Assembly: GCA_050698355.1 (NCBI GenBank)
Contig: JBOHBN010000404.1
Coordinates: 1-16,181 of the forward strand
Source: JBOHBN01 sp050698355
GTDB taxonomy: Bacteria > Actinomycetota > Actinomycetes > Streptosporangiales > WHST01
DNA: 16,181 nucleotides
Direction of reading: 5' to 3'
Shown: piece after piece, positions 1 through 7,413 of the stretch
Layout: every line of letters starts with the position of its first letter
How positions within the stretch are numbered: position 1 is the first letter of the stretch
Translations under genes and position numbers: made by a program
The notes under the pieces: generated by a model
Seen by the model: only the letters and a program-made list of their open reading frames with translations
Told to the model about the DNA's origin: nothing
Database searches by the model: none

Positions 1-801
1 GAACGGGATGCCGAACGCGTCGCAGATCTCGGACAGGAACGTGCGTACCGTCGGGGTCAGGTCGAGCGGCCACTCATGGGCGCCCAGCCGGCCGACGGCC
101 TGCGCGAGCAGGGTCACCGCGTTGTCCACGTTGGTCATCGACCCGTGGCCTGCCGTTCCGTCGACGACCAGCCGCATCCAGGCGATCCCCTTCTGCGCGG
201 TCTCGATGAGGTAGAGGCGCCGGTCCGGGGAGACCTCGAACGAGTAGCCGCCGACCTCGCTGATCGCGTGGTCGCAGCCGGCGAGCAGGTCGGGATGCTG
301 CGCGGCGAGGTACTTCGCGCCCTTTTTGCCGCCCGCCTCCTCGTCGGCGAGCCACGCGAACACGATGTCGCGGCGGGGTCTGCGCCCGGTGCGCACCATG
401 TCGCGGAGTACCGTGAGCATCATCGCGTCCATGTCCTTCATGTCGACCGCGCCGCGACCCCAGACGCAGCCGTCGCGGACCTCGGCCGCGAACGGGTCGA
501 CCTGCCAATCGGCGGCGATGGCGGGCACGACGTCCAGGTGTCCGTGCACCAGCAACGCGGGCAGCGACGGGTCGGCGCCAGGCAGCCGGGTCACGATGCT
601 CGCCCGTCCCGGCTCGCTCTCGAACTGTGTGTACGGCAAGCCGGTGTCGTCCAGCTTCCCGGCCATGTACTCGGCGGCCGCGCGCTCGCCCGGGCCGGAC
701 CCGTCGCCGAAGTTCGAGGTGTCGATGCGGATCAGGTCCCGGCAGAGGTCGACGACGTCCGCCTCCGCGCTGCTCACGCCCTCCGGCGCCAGGTCGCTCA
801 T
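1..801 (-). CDS. M20-family metallopeptidase/deacylase (ArgE/DapE/dipeptidase type), C-terminal part outside window
   Basis: Zinc-dependent amidohydrolase of the M20 family, expected to cleave dipeptides or N-acyl amino acids in the cytoplasm; the substrate cannot be read from the sequence. The visible 267 residues begin MSDLAPEGVSS and contain the family metal-site motifs in order: LVHGHLDVVP (His and Asp metal ligands, about residue 85), GRGAVDMK (bridging Asp, about 115) and ADEEAGG (catalytic Glu pair, about 152). A dimerisation-domain segment with GTAGHGS near residue 220 follows. The gene runs off the left edge after the motif-bearing part, so about 170 residues of a typical 430-residue protein are missing. 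The ATG at 801 was chosen because a TAGGGT -10 box ends 7 nt upstream, which fits a leaderless transcript. It is divergent from the drug ABC transporter and shares its operator region. Family certain, substrate unknown. Confidence 0.9.
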   Translation of the reverse strand, partial: MSDLAPEGVSSAEADVVDLCRDLIRIDTSNFGDGSGPGERAAAEYMAGKLDDTGLPYTQFESEPGRASIVTRLPGADPSLPALLVHGHLDVVPAIAADWQVDPFAAEVRDGCVWGRGAVDMKDMDAMMLTVLRDMVRTGRRPRRDIVFAWLADEEAGGKKGAKYLAAQHPDLLAGCDHAISEVGGYSFEVSPDRRLYLIETAQKGIAWMRLVVDGTAGHGSMTNVDNAVTLLAQAVGRLGAHEWPLDLTPTVRTFLSEICDAFGIPF

Positions 802-808
802 GGGCTCG

Positions 809-814
809 ACCCTA
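809..814 (-). promoter_or_regulatory. Putative leaderless-promoter -10 box of the M20 gene
   Basis: Reads TAGGGT on the minus strand and fits the actinobacterial TANNNT -10 consensus. Exactly 7 nt separate it from the ATG at 801, so transcription would start at or next to the A of the start codon. No Shine-Dalgarno sequence precedes that ATG, which agrees with a leaderless message. An alternative is a promoter inside the palindromes: TTGACG at 862-857 and TACATT at 837-832 on the minus strand, with a 19-bp spacer. Confidence 0.45.
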
Positions 815-828
815 GCGATCGCCCGGCT

Positions 829-846
829 TGTCAATGTACGTTGACA
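829..846. promoter_or_regulatory. TetR-type operator 1 (imperfect 18-bp palindrome)
   Basis: TGTCAATGTACGTTGACA is an inverted repeat with one mismatched pair (8 of 9 positions pair). It is nearly identical to a second palindrome 28 bp away, centre to centre, so a regulator binding both sites is likely. The size and GTCAA...TTGAC arms resemble operators of TetR-family repressors of drug exporters. The right arm supplies TTGACA, the candidate -35 of the downstream ABC operon, and the left side lies near the expected -35 of the M20 gene. Confidence 0.7.
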
Positions 847-870
847 CATAGCGGATCGTCAACGTACGTT
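841..870 (+). promoter_or_regulatory. Predicted promoter of the drug ABC transporter operon
   Basis: TTGACA (841-846) and TACGTT (865-870) are separated by 18 bp and fit a sigma-70-type actinobacterial promoter. The -35 is half of operator 1 and the -10 is half of operator 2, a layout expected for tight repression. The predicted transcript would start near 877 and have a leader of about 80 nt. Confidence 0.45.
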
Positions 871-873
871 GAC
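858..873. promoter_or_regulatory. TetR-type operator 2 (perfect 16-bp palindrome)
   Basis: GTCAACGTACGTTGAC is a perfect inverted repeat and shares its arms with operator 1. It covers the TACGTT hexamer used here as the candidate -10 of the ABC transporter operon, so occupancy should block RNA polymerase. No TetR gene lies in this window, so the cognate regulator is encoded beyond the left edge or elsewhere. Confidence 0.7.
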
Positions 874-878
874 ATCTA

Positions 879-907
879 CTGACAGCGCGCTGTGCGGTCG
901 CTGTCAG
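879..907. repeat. Nested inverted repeats in the ABC operon leader
   Basis: CTGACAGC (879-886) pairs with GCTGTCAG (900-907) to give an 8-bp stem with a 13-nt loop. Nested in it is a perfect 12-bp palindrome, ACAGCGCGCTGT (882-893). It lies just downstream of the predicted transcription start, so it could be a leader hairpin or a third protein-binding site of different sequence from the two upstream operators. No function can be assigned. Confidence 0.4.
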
Positions 908-956
908 CCGCGCCCGCGAGGTTGGCGAGTGAAGCGACTCGACTGGAGGACAACTG

Positions 957-1946
957 ATGACAAACGCGATCGAGGCTGAGGGTCTCGTCAAGCGTTTCGG
1001 CAGCACGGTGGCGCTCGGCGGCGTTGACCTGGTCGTACCCCAAGGCCGCGTACTCGGCCTGCTCGGGCCGAATGGTGCCGGCAAGACGACCGCGGTGCGG
1101 ATCCTGTCGACGCTCATCCGTCCGGACGAGGGCAGGGCAGCTGTCGGCGGGTACGACGTGGTGCGCCAGGCGGCGGAGGTACGGCGGCTCATCGGCCTGA
1201 CCGGCCAATACGCCTCTGTCGACGAGGAGATCACGGGCATCGAGAACCTCGTCATGATCGCGCGGCTGCTGGAGTTGCCCCGGCGGGCCGCCAAGGCGCG
1301 CGCGGCGGAGCTGCTCGACCGGTTCGAGCTGAGCGCTGCGGGCGGGCGGCTGGTCAAGACGTACTCCGGTGGCATGCGCCGCCGTCTCGACCTGGCAGCG
1401 AGCCTGGTCGCCAGCCCCTCGTTCATCTACCTAGACGAGCCGACCACGGGCCTGGACCCGCGCGCCCGCGGCGACGTATGGAACGAGATCCGCCGCCTCG
1501 TCGCCGAAGGGGTGACCGTGCTGCTCACCACGCAATACCTGGACGAGGCGGAACAGCTCGCTGACGAGATCACCGTGTTCGACCGAGGTCTCGTCGCCGC
1601 CAGTGGTACGGCTACCCAGTTGAAGGAACGGATCGGCGGGCAGACGTTGCGGATGCGGGCGCGCGACGTCGCCGAGGTCGGTGTGCTGGAACGGATCGCC
1701 GCCGATGTCACCGGCAAGGTCCCGACCCGCGAGAACGACGGGTTGACCGTCACCGCGCCGGTCGACGACCCGGCGATGCTGCTGGCAGCCGTGCGCCGGC
1801 TCGACGACGCGGGCGTCGTCGTGACGGAGCTGACCCTCGGTCAGCCCAGCCTGGACGAGGTGTTCCTCGCCCTCACCGGTCACCGCGCGGAGGACGACGC
1901 CGCGGAAGCCACGAAAGCACATGCACACGAACGGAGCCTCGTTTAG
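957..1946 (+). CDS. DrrA-type drug-resistance ABC transporter ATP-binding protein
   Basis: ATPase subunit of an ABC-2 exporter of the daunorubicin/oleandomycin resistance type, acting at the inner face of the membrane with the next gene's permease. In 329 residues it shows Walker A GPNGAGKTT (37-45), Q-loop region TGQYASVDE (about 82-90), signature YSGGMRRRLD (136-145), Walker B FIYLDEPTTGLD (156-167) and the switch-His position replaced by Gln in LLTTQYLDEAE, as is common in DrrA proteins. The C-terminal 90 residues match the DrrA accessory region, including LTLGQPSLDEVFLALTGH. The start is supported by GGAGGA 6 nt before the ATG. The stop TAG touches the next ATG, indicating an operon. Substrate not predictable. 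Confidence 0.93.
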   Translation: MTNAIEAEGLVKRFGSTVALGGVDLVVPQGRVLGLLGPNGAGKTTAVRILSTLIRPDEGRAAVGGYDVVRQAAEVRRLIGLTGQYASVDEEITGIENLVMIARLLELPRRAAKARAAELLDRFELSAAGGRLVKTYSGGMRRRLDLAASLVASPSFIYLDEPTTGLDPRARGDVWNEIRRLVAEGVTVLLTTQYLDEAEQLADEITVFDRGLVAASGTATQLKERIGGQTLRMRARDVAEVGVLERIAADVTGKVPTRENDGLTVTAPVDDPAMLLAAVRRLDDAGVVVTELTLGQPSLDEVFLALTGHRAEDDAAEATKAHAHERSLV

Positions 1947-2759
1947 ATGACGACCTTGACCGCGCCGCCGGGGCCAGAACCCCTGGAACGGCACCGGATA
2001 TCGCCGCTCGCCGGTTTACGGCACGGGCTCACGCTGACCTGGCGGGGGCTCGTCCGTATCAAGCACTCGCCCGACCGCCTGCTCGATGTCACGATTCAGC
2101 CGGTCATTTTCATCGTGCTGTTCGTGTTCCTGTTCGGTGGCGCGATCGCCGGCGACTGGCACTCCTACCTGCAGTTCATCCTCCCCGGCTTGTTGGTGCA
2201 GACGCTGGTGTTCGGCAGCATGGGTACCGGGGTCAACCTCAACGACGACATCAGCAAGGGCGTGTTCGACAGGTTCCGCAGCCTGCCGATCGCGCGCTGG
2301 GCCCCGCTGTTCGGCAGTGTCACGGCCGATGTGGTCAAGCAGGTAGTGAGCCTGCTCATCACCCTCGGTTTCGGCGCTGTGCTCGGCTTCCACTTCGGCA
2401 ACGCTGGCGGGGTCCTCGCGGGTAGTGCACTCGTGCTCGCGTTCTCCTTCGCGATCTGCTGGATCTTCGCGACACTGGGACTGCTGGTGAAGAGCCCTCA
2501 GGCCGTCCAGGGGCTCGCCGTGGTCGTGGTGATGCCGCTGACGTTCGGCAGCAACCTGTTCGTCAAAGCGGACACGTTGCCCGGCTGGCTGCAGGCGTTC
2601 GTGCAGGTGAACCCGATCAGCCACCTGATCAGCGCCGTCCGCGGTCTGCTGCATGGAACCGTGCCGACCGGCGACATCGCCTGGTCCCTGATCGGCGCGG
2701 CCGCGATCGTCGCCGTGTTCGCGCCACTCGCCGTCACCATCTACCGGCGCCGTACGTAG
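1947..2759 (+). CDS. DrrB-type ABC-2 transporter permease
   Basis: Membrane subunit partnering the preceding ATPase. The 270-residue product has a hydrophilic N-terminus, then about six hydrophobic segments, beginning with VIFIVLFVFLFGGAI (about residue 52) and ending with IGAAAIVAVFAPLAVTIY before a short basic tail (RRRT). The conserved ABC-2 signature region is visible as KGVFDRFRSLPIARWAPLFG (about 102-121), and VNPISHLISAVRGLLHG near residue 222 is typical of DrrB. The ATG directly follows the drrA-like stop codon, with GGAG (1933-1936) inside the upstream gene as ribosome site, so translation is probably coupled. It contains one rare TTA leucine codon (2016-2018). Confidence 0.92.
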   Translation: MTTLTAPPGPEPLERHRISPLAGLRHGLTLTWRGLVRIKHSPDRLLDVTIQPVIFIVLFVFLFGGAIAGDWHSYLQFILPGLLVQTLVFGSMGTGVNLNDDISKGVFDRFRSLPIARWAPLFGSVTADVVKQVVSLLITLGFGAVLGFHFGNAGGVLAGSALVLAFSFAICWIFATLGLLVKSPQAVQGLAVVVVMPLTFGSNLFVKADTLPGWLQAFVQVNPISHLISAVRGLLHGTVPTGDIAWSLIGAAAIVAVFAPLAVTIYRRRT

Positions 2760-2786
2760 CCGGTCCCCGAAAGGTCTCAGGACCGG
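2760..2786. terminator. Possible bidirectional hairpin between convergent genes
   Basis: CCGGTCC (2760-2766) and GGACCGG (2780-2786) form a 7-bp GC stem with a 13-nt loop in the 17-bp gap between convergent genes. The right arm lies in the last codons of the regulator. There is no U-tract, as is common in high-GC actinobacteria, so its activity as a terminator is only inferred from position. Confidence 0.4.
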
Positions 2787-5700
2787 GCGGCGATCCAGGC
2801 ACGGGCCCACTCCCGTGCCTGGTCGCGGTCGCGGGAGGTGCCCTCGGCGTACGCGCGCGCGTATGTCTCGTCACAGAGCGCGGCCCGGATCAGCCGCACG
2901 ATCTCGTCGTGGTCCGGGTGATGGGAGAACGTCGCCGAGCCGCGAAGCACCTCAGCGGAACCAAGCAGGCGAGCGGCGTCGGTCGCCCTGCCCACGGCCG
3001 TTGCCCAGTCGGCCCACTGCTCGATGAGCAGCGTCTCCTTGGGAATGTCAGGAACCGGGCCCGTGGTTGCCACGACCTCGCTGAGGCCGCGCCGCGCTTC
3101 TTCGACCCGGCCCGTCCGCAGCTGGGTGTGGGCAAGCGGGACCAAGATGGCACCGCGTATCTGGGCCTCGCCCGGTCCGTCCGTAACGTTGGCCGCCGAG
3201 GCCAGCGCTCGGGTGAGCAGCACGTAGGCGCGCTCGTGGTCACCGCAATGGTGGGCCACCTCGGCGTCCATGACGTCGGCCATCGTGCGCTGGCTGGATG
3301 ACGTGTACCTGTGGGCAGTTTCTCGCGCCTCGGCCACGGACGCCTGCGCGCCCTCAAGGTCGCCAGACCTTGCCTGCGCGCTCGCCATCCGTAGCAGCGT
3401 CATCGCGATGTCGCCGTGCGTGGCGAGCGCGCGTAGATCGCTGTCCACCTCGCGGTAGCAGGCGAGTGCGCGTTCCCACTCACCGTGCCGGACGTGGATA
3501 TCGGCGAGCGTGCTCAGCGAGACCGAGTGGCCCCAGCGGTCGCCGACGGCCTGGTACTCCGCATGTGCCTGCTCGTGCGCCGTCAGTGCGGCCTCCGGGC
3601 GGCCTAGGTTGTCCAGGACGTGCCCGGCGGCGAACCGGGCGGTGGCGCGGGTCCAGGCGTCGGGGTAGCTCGACGCCACGTGCTCCAGGTGACGAAGGCC
3701 CTCCTCGGTCTGCTCCGGTTCGAACATCGCCTTCATCGCGGGCAGCAACGCGAGGAGGGGGTGCGCGTTCGGGTCCGGGCACTGCTCCGACTGTTCGAGT
3801 AGCGCGACGAACCGGTCTCTCGTCGCGTCGAGCCCGTCCCGCCCGAAGCATGCGATCAATGCGTACGCGTTCGTGATGACGTGTGGGAGCGGGTCGACGT
3901 CTCCAGGTACCGCAAGTGCCTCTTCGGGATGTTGGAGCAGCTCGCCGTGCATGCCACGCAGGACCCAGTACCAGCCAGCCCAGGCGGCGATGCCGACGGC
4001 AAGGTCGGCTCGGCATGCATCGGTACTCCACCGCAGCGCCGCCGTGACATCGTCGCGCAGGTCGTCGAGCCGGGCCAGCCAGGTCAGCTGGTCTGCCCCA
4101 CGCAGGTGGGGTTCGGCTTCCCGTACGACCGTCAGTAGATGATCGGCATGGCGTTCGCGCAGGCTGTCCGCAGTGCCGGACTCGACCAGCCGGTCGGTTG
4201 CGTACGCGCGGATGGTCTCCAGCATCCGGTACCTGACGGTGGCATCGCCGATCGGCTCGACCAGCGACTTCTCGACGAGGGCCGCGAGCAGGTCGAGTAC
4301 GTCGGACTCCGGCCGCGTGTCGTCGGCGCACACCCGCTCGATGTCCTTGAGCGTGACCGCGCCCGCGAACACCGATATCCGCTGCAGTAGCAGGCGTTCG
4401 GGCTTATCGAGCAGATCCCAGGACCAGTCCACAACCGCCAGCAGTGTCTGGTGGCGCGGCACCGCGGTCCTGCTTCCGCCGGTCAGCAGCCGGAACCGAT
4501 CGGAGAGCCGGGCGGCGATCTGTGGAGCGGACAGCGCGCGGATTCGGGCGGCCGCCAGTTCGATCGCGAGAGGGAGCCCGTCCAGCCGGCGGCAGATCTC
4601 GGCGACCGCGCCGTCGGTCTCCGCGTCCAGTGTGAAGTTCCGCCGTACGGCGGTCGCCCGGTCGGTGAAGAGCTGGACGGCAGCATGGTCTGCGAGTGGC
4701 GGGAGCGGCGACAGCGTTTCCCCGGTGATCCCGAGCGGTTCGCGGCTCGTGGCCAAAATCCGGACCTCGGGGCATGCGGCGAGCAGCCGGTCGGCGAGGT
4801 CGGCGATCGCGGAGACGAGGTGCTCGCAGTTGTCCAGTACGACCAGCAGTTCCGAGGCGCGCAGGTTGTCGACGAGTCGCTCAGTAGGATCGGCCGGTGG
4901 GTGACCGGGGTCCATCCGGGTTGATTCGAGCAGGGCCTGCTCGCGCATGCCGAGCGCGGAGAGCACCGCATGCGGCACATCAGTTGGGTCGTGGACCGGC
5001 GCGAGCTCGACGAACCAGACGCCGTCGCGGAACCGATCCGTCACTCGCGTGCCGGTCTCGTTCGCGAGCCGCGTCTTCCCCGAGCCGCCGGGTCCGACGA
5101 TCGTGACCAACCTGGACTCGCCGAGCGCCGTCGTGATTCGGTCGACCTCCGCGTCCCGGCCGACGAAGCTGGTCAGCTGGGCGCGCAGGTTGGAGCGCCG
5201 CCCCTCGTCCCGGGCCTGCGGCAGGACCGTGTCCTCCTGGCGCAGCACGGCGAGGTGGATGCGTTCGAGCTCCGGCGACGGGTCGACGCCGAGTTCCTCG
5301 ACGAGCGCGTTGCGGGTGCGTTCGTACGCCTGCAGCGCGTCCGCCTGCCGGCCGGCGGCGAACAGCGCCCGCACCAGCAGGCCCTGCAAGTGCTCCCGCA
5401 GCGGGTACGCCTCCGCGCGCACGGCCAGCTCGGTGAGATCCACGGCGCGGCCCCGTGCCAACGCTGCCTCAGTGGCCAGGTCGCGCAGGTCGAGGCGCAG
5501 CTCGTGCAGCCGCGCGCTGGCGTGCTCGGCGAACGACGCGCCGTCGAGATCGGCGAACGGGTCGCCCCGCCACAGCTCCAGGGCCGTACTGGTGAGGTCC
5601 TCGGCGTCCGCGACAGCTCCCTGCGAGAGCCGCTTACGCGCCTGCGCGGCGAGCTTTTCGGCCTGCAGCGCGTCGACGTCCTCCGCGCGCAGATCCAGCA

Positions 5701-5986
5701 GGTAGCCCGCTGCCTGCGAGTGCAGGCGATCCGCGCTGTCATCATCCTGGGCCAGTGTCCTGCGCAGCCGCGACACGACGGTGTGCAGCGCGTTCGAACT
5801 CGGCGCGTCCTCGCCCCACAGCGCGTCGACCAGCGTGCCGGTGGCCACGACGGTGCCCGGGTCGAGCGCGAGCCGGGCGAGCAGGGCGCGCGGGCGCGCA
5901 CCGCTCGGCACGACCCGACGACCCTCGTCGGTTCGCACCTCCACCGGACCGAGCAGCGCGACCTGCACGTCCCCATTGTTCGTCAT
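2777..5986 (-). CDS. AfsR-like large regulator: SARP DNA-binding/BTAD domain, NB-ARC ATPase, helical repeat region
   Basis: A 1069-aa signal-transducing transcription factor. Residues 7-100 form an OmpR-type winged helix (VALLGPVEVRT start), and 105-250 the bacterial transcriptional activator domain, ending ELGVDPSPELERIH. An NB-ARC STAND ATPase follows, with Walker A GPGGSGKT (298-305), Walker B LLVVLDNCEHL (380-390), TSREPLG (413-419) and the GLPL motif (470-473). From about 600 to the end are helical TPR-like repeats (for example GHVLDNLGRPEAALTAHEQ). This order matches AfsR-type SARPs and COG3903 regulators, which use ATP and ligand or phosphorylation signals to activate secondary-metabolism or transport genes. 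The ATG at 5986 was chosen over the GTG at 6016 because a TAGGTT -10 box at 6009-6004 lies between them. It is convergent with the drug exporter and divergent from the AraC gene. Target genes unknown. Confidence 0.92.
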   Translation of the reverse strand: MTNNGDVQVALLGPVEVRTDEGRRVVPSGARPRALLARLALDPGTVVATGTLVDALWGEDAPSSNALHTVVSRLRRTLAQDDDSADRLHSQAAGYLLDLRAEDVDALQAEKLAAQARKRLSQGAVADAEDLTSTALELWRGDPFADLDGASFAEHASARLHELRLDLRDLATEAALARGRAVDLTELAVRAEAYPLREHLQGLLVRALFAAGRQADALQAYERTRNALVEELGVDPSPELERIHLAVLRQEDTVLPQARDEGRRSNLRAQLTSFVGRDAEVDRITTALGESRLVTIVGPGGSGKTRLANETGTRVTDRFRDGVWFVELAPVHDPTDVPHAVLSALGMREQALLESTRMDPGHPPADPTERLVDNLRASELLVVLDNCEHLVSAIADLADRLLAACPEVRILATSREPLGITGETLSPLPPLADHAAVQLFTDRATAVRRNFTLDAETDGAVAEICRRLDGLPLAIELAAARIRALSAPQIAARLSDRFRLLTGGSRTAVPRHQTLLAVVDWSWDLLDKPERLLLQRISVFAGAVTLKDIERVCADDTRPESDVLDLLAALVEKSLVEPIGDATVRYRMLETIRAYATDRLVESGTADSLRERHADHLLTVVREAEPHLRGADQLTWLARLDDLRDDVTAALRWSTDACRADLAVGIAAWAGWYWVLRGMHGELLQHPEEALAVPGDVDPLPHVITNAYALIACFGRDGLDATRDRFVALLEQSEQCPDPNAHPLLALLPAMKAMFEPEQTEEGLRHLEHVASSYPDAWTRATARFAAGHVLDNLGRPEAALTAHEQAHAEYQAVGDRWGHSVSLSTLADIHVRHGEWERALACYREVDSDLRALATHGDIAMTLLRMASAQARSGDLEGAQASVAEARETAHRYTSSSQRTMADVMDAEVAHHCGDHERAYVLLTRALASAANVTDGPGEAQIRGAILVPLAHTQLRTGRVEEARRGLSEVVATTGPVPDIPKETLLIEQWADWATAVGRATDAARLLGSAEVLRGSATFSHHPDHDEIVRLIRAALCDETYARAYAEGTSRDRDQAREWARAWIAARS

Positions 5987-6003
5987 GGGGACGCTCGGTG
6001 ACG

Positions 6004-6009
6004 AACCTA
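6004..6009 (-). promoter_or_regulatory. Candidate -10 box of the SARP/NB-ARC regulator
   Basis: Reads TAGGTT on the minus strand, 17 nt upstream of the ATG at 5986. It implies a short leader of about 10 nt. No convincing -35 is visible. Confidence 0.3.
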
Positions 6010-6066
6010 CCGGCACGCCCCGTGCCGAACCAGTCGCGGGCGCTGACCGCCCGCCTCGGCCGGAGC

Positions 6067-6072
6067 TACCGT
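6067..6072 (+). promoter_or_regulatory. Leaderless-promoter -10 box of the AraC-type gene
   Basis: TACCGT fits TANNNT and is followed by 6 nt and then ATG (6079). There is no Shine-Dalgarno sequence in front of this ATG, so a leaderless transcript is the simplest reading. Confidence 0.5.
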
Positions 6073-6078
6073 GTGACC

Positions 6079-6846
6079 ATGTCCTGGTACGCGCCAGCGC
6101 CGGTCGCGCCGGACCTGTCCCGCGACCTGGTCACCGGGTGGACGGCCCGGGCCGAGGGACGGCACCAGCTCGTCCCCGACGGGTGCGTCGACGTGCTGTG
6201 GATCGCCCCGGGCGCTGTCGTCGTTTGCGGGCCGGAGACCACGGCGTGGGATTTCACCCTGCCGCCGCGTACCGAGGCCGTAGGCGTGCGCTTCCGTGCC
6301 GGCCGGGCCGGATCCGTCCTCGGCTTCCACACGGCCGAGACCCGTAACCTCCGCGTCCGCCTGGAGGACGTACGCGGTGCCGCGGTGGCGCGGCGCCTGG
6401 CCGATCAGGTCGATGCCGCCGGACACCCCACCGCGCGACTCGACACCCTCCAGCAAGCGGTCAGGGGCTGGCTCGCCGACGCGGCACCGCCCGACCCGGC
6501 CGCGCTGACCGTCCGGCGAATGCTGGCGCGAGACATCGCCACCCCGGTCGAGGCCATGGCGGAGGAGGCCGGGCTCAGCGAACGGCAGTTGCACCGGCGT
6601 TGCCTGGAGGCTTTCGGGTACGGTCCGGTGACGTTACGGCGCATCCTGCGGCTGCAACGGTTCCTCAGCCTGGCGCGACACCCAGCCGCGCCGCGCAGCC
6701 TCGCGGCCCTGGCCGCCGCGGCCCGCTACACCGACCAGCCGCACCTCTCCCGGGACTGCCGCGCCATCGCAGGTACCAGCCCAGCGGCACTCGTGTCCGA
6801 TCCGTACACGACGGGGGAACCCCACATGACGACACTTGCGTCATGA
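6079..6846 (+). CDS. AraC-family transcriptional regulator with N-terminal DUF6597-like domain
   Basis: A 255-aa one-component regulator. The N-terminal part (MSWYAPAPVAPDLSRD, then HQLVPDGCVDVLWIAPGAVV near residue 32 and VVCGPETTAW near 50) has the pattern of the DUF6597 sensing domain seen in many actinobacterial AraC proteins. The C-terminal 100 residues carry two helix-turn-helix units: IATPVEAMAEEAGLSERQLH (about 153-172) and the second with YTDQPHLSRDCRAIAGTSPA (near 216-235). The start at 6079 follows a leaderless -10 box. The last six codons (ATG at 6826 through TGA) follow a GGGGG run, and the stop overlaps the next ATG by 4 bp. A TTA codon lies at 6634-6636. It probably controls the overlapping gene and perhaps the MFS exporter; the ligand is unknown. 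Confidence 0.88.
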   Translation: MSWYAPAPVAPDLSRDLVTGWTARAEGRHQLVPDGCVDVLWIAPGAVVVCGPETTAWDFTLPPRTEAVGVRFRAGRAGSVLGFHTAETRNLRVRLEDVRGAAVARRLADQVDAAGHPTARLDTLQQAVRGWLADAAPPDPAALTVRRMLARDIATPVEAMAEEAGLSERQLHRRCLEAFGYGPVTLRRILRLQRFLSLARHPAAPRSLAALAAAARYTDQPHLSRDCRAIAGTSPAALVSDPYTTGEPHMTTLAS

Positions 6847-7391
6847 CCGAGATAGCCAGCAGGTACCGAAAGCTCGCCGCCGAGTTCACCCGGCACGTCG
6901 CCGACGTGCCCGAGGAGCACTGGGAGGACCCGTCTCCCTGTGCAGGATGGACCGCGGGCGACGTGCTGCGCCACGTGCACGACTTCCACCAGCACCTGCC
7001 CGAGTACGCCGGGTTGTCGCTCGACCTGCCCACGTCCGTGGACGACCGACCACTCGATGCGTGGGTCGAGGCACGGGACGCGATGCAGGCCTTACTCGAC
7101 GACCCCGAACGCGCCGGCGCGGAGTACGACGGGATGTTCGGCCGGACCAGCGTGGAGCAGACGGTCGATCAGTTCGTCAACTTCGACCTGTTGATCCACG
7201 GCTGGGACATCGCCAGGGCGACTGGGCAGGACGAGACGCTCCCGGCCGACGAGGTCAAGCAGGCGTACGAGGGGGCCGTCGCCCTTGGCGACAACCTGCG
7301 CCGCGACGGGGTGTGCGGTCCCGAGGTGCCGGTGTCCGCGGACGCCCCGCTGCAGGACCGGCTGCTTGGCCTGCTCGGCCGTACGCCGTGA
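6843..7391 (+). CDS. TIGR03086-family DinB/MDMPI-fold metal-binding protein
   Basis: 182-aa cytoplasmic protein of the mycothiol-dependent maleylpyruvate isomerase/DinB four-helix family. The N-terminal domain shows the hallmarks WEDPSPCAGWTAGDVLRHV (28-46), with His residues suited to a metal site in RHVHDFHQHL, and FDLLIHGWDIARATGQ (about 116-131). Known relatives bind a divalent metal and use mycothiol or similar thiols as cofactor, but most TIGR03086 members have no assigned reaction. The ATG overlaps the AraC stop codon in ATGA, so translation is likely coupled; the nearest purine-rich site (6813-6817) is too far upstream for this start. It contains a TTA codon at 7092-7094. It may act in detoxification with the neighbouring exporter, which is inference from context only. 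Confidence 0.82.
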   Translation: MTEIASRYRKLAAEFTRHVADVPEEHWEDPSPCAGWTAGDVLRHVHDFHQHLPEYAGLSLDLPTSVDDRPLDAWVEARDAMQALLDDPERAGAEYDGMFGRTSVEQTVDQFVNFDLLIHGWDIARATGQDETLPADEVKQAYEGAVALGDNLRRDGVCGPEVPVSADAPLQDRLLGLLGRTP

Positions 7392-7399
7392 CGCTGCAC

Positions 7400-7405
7400 T
7401 AACGT
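7400..7405 (+). promoter_or_regulatory. Leaderless-promoter -10 box of the MFS gene
   Basis: TAACGT, 8 nt before the ATG at 7414 and 5 nt before an in-frame GTG at 7411. There is no Shine-Dalgarno sequence. It lies just past the stop of the preceding gene, so the MFS gene may have its own transcript in addition to read-through. Confidence 0.45.
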
Positions 7406-7413
7406 GCCCGGTG

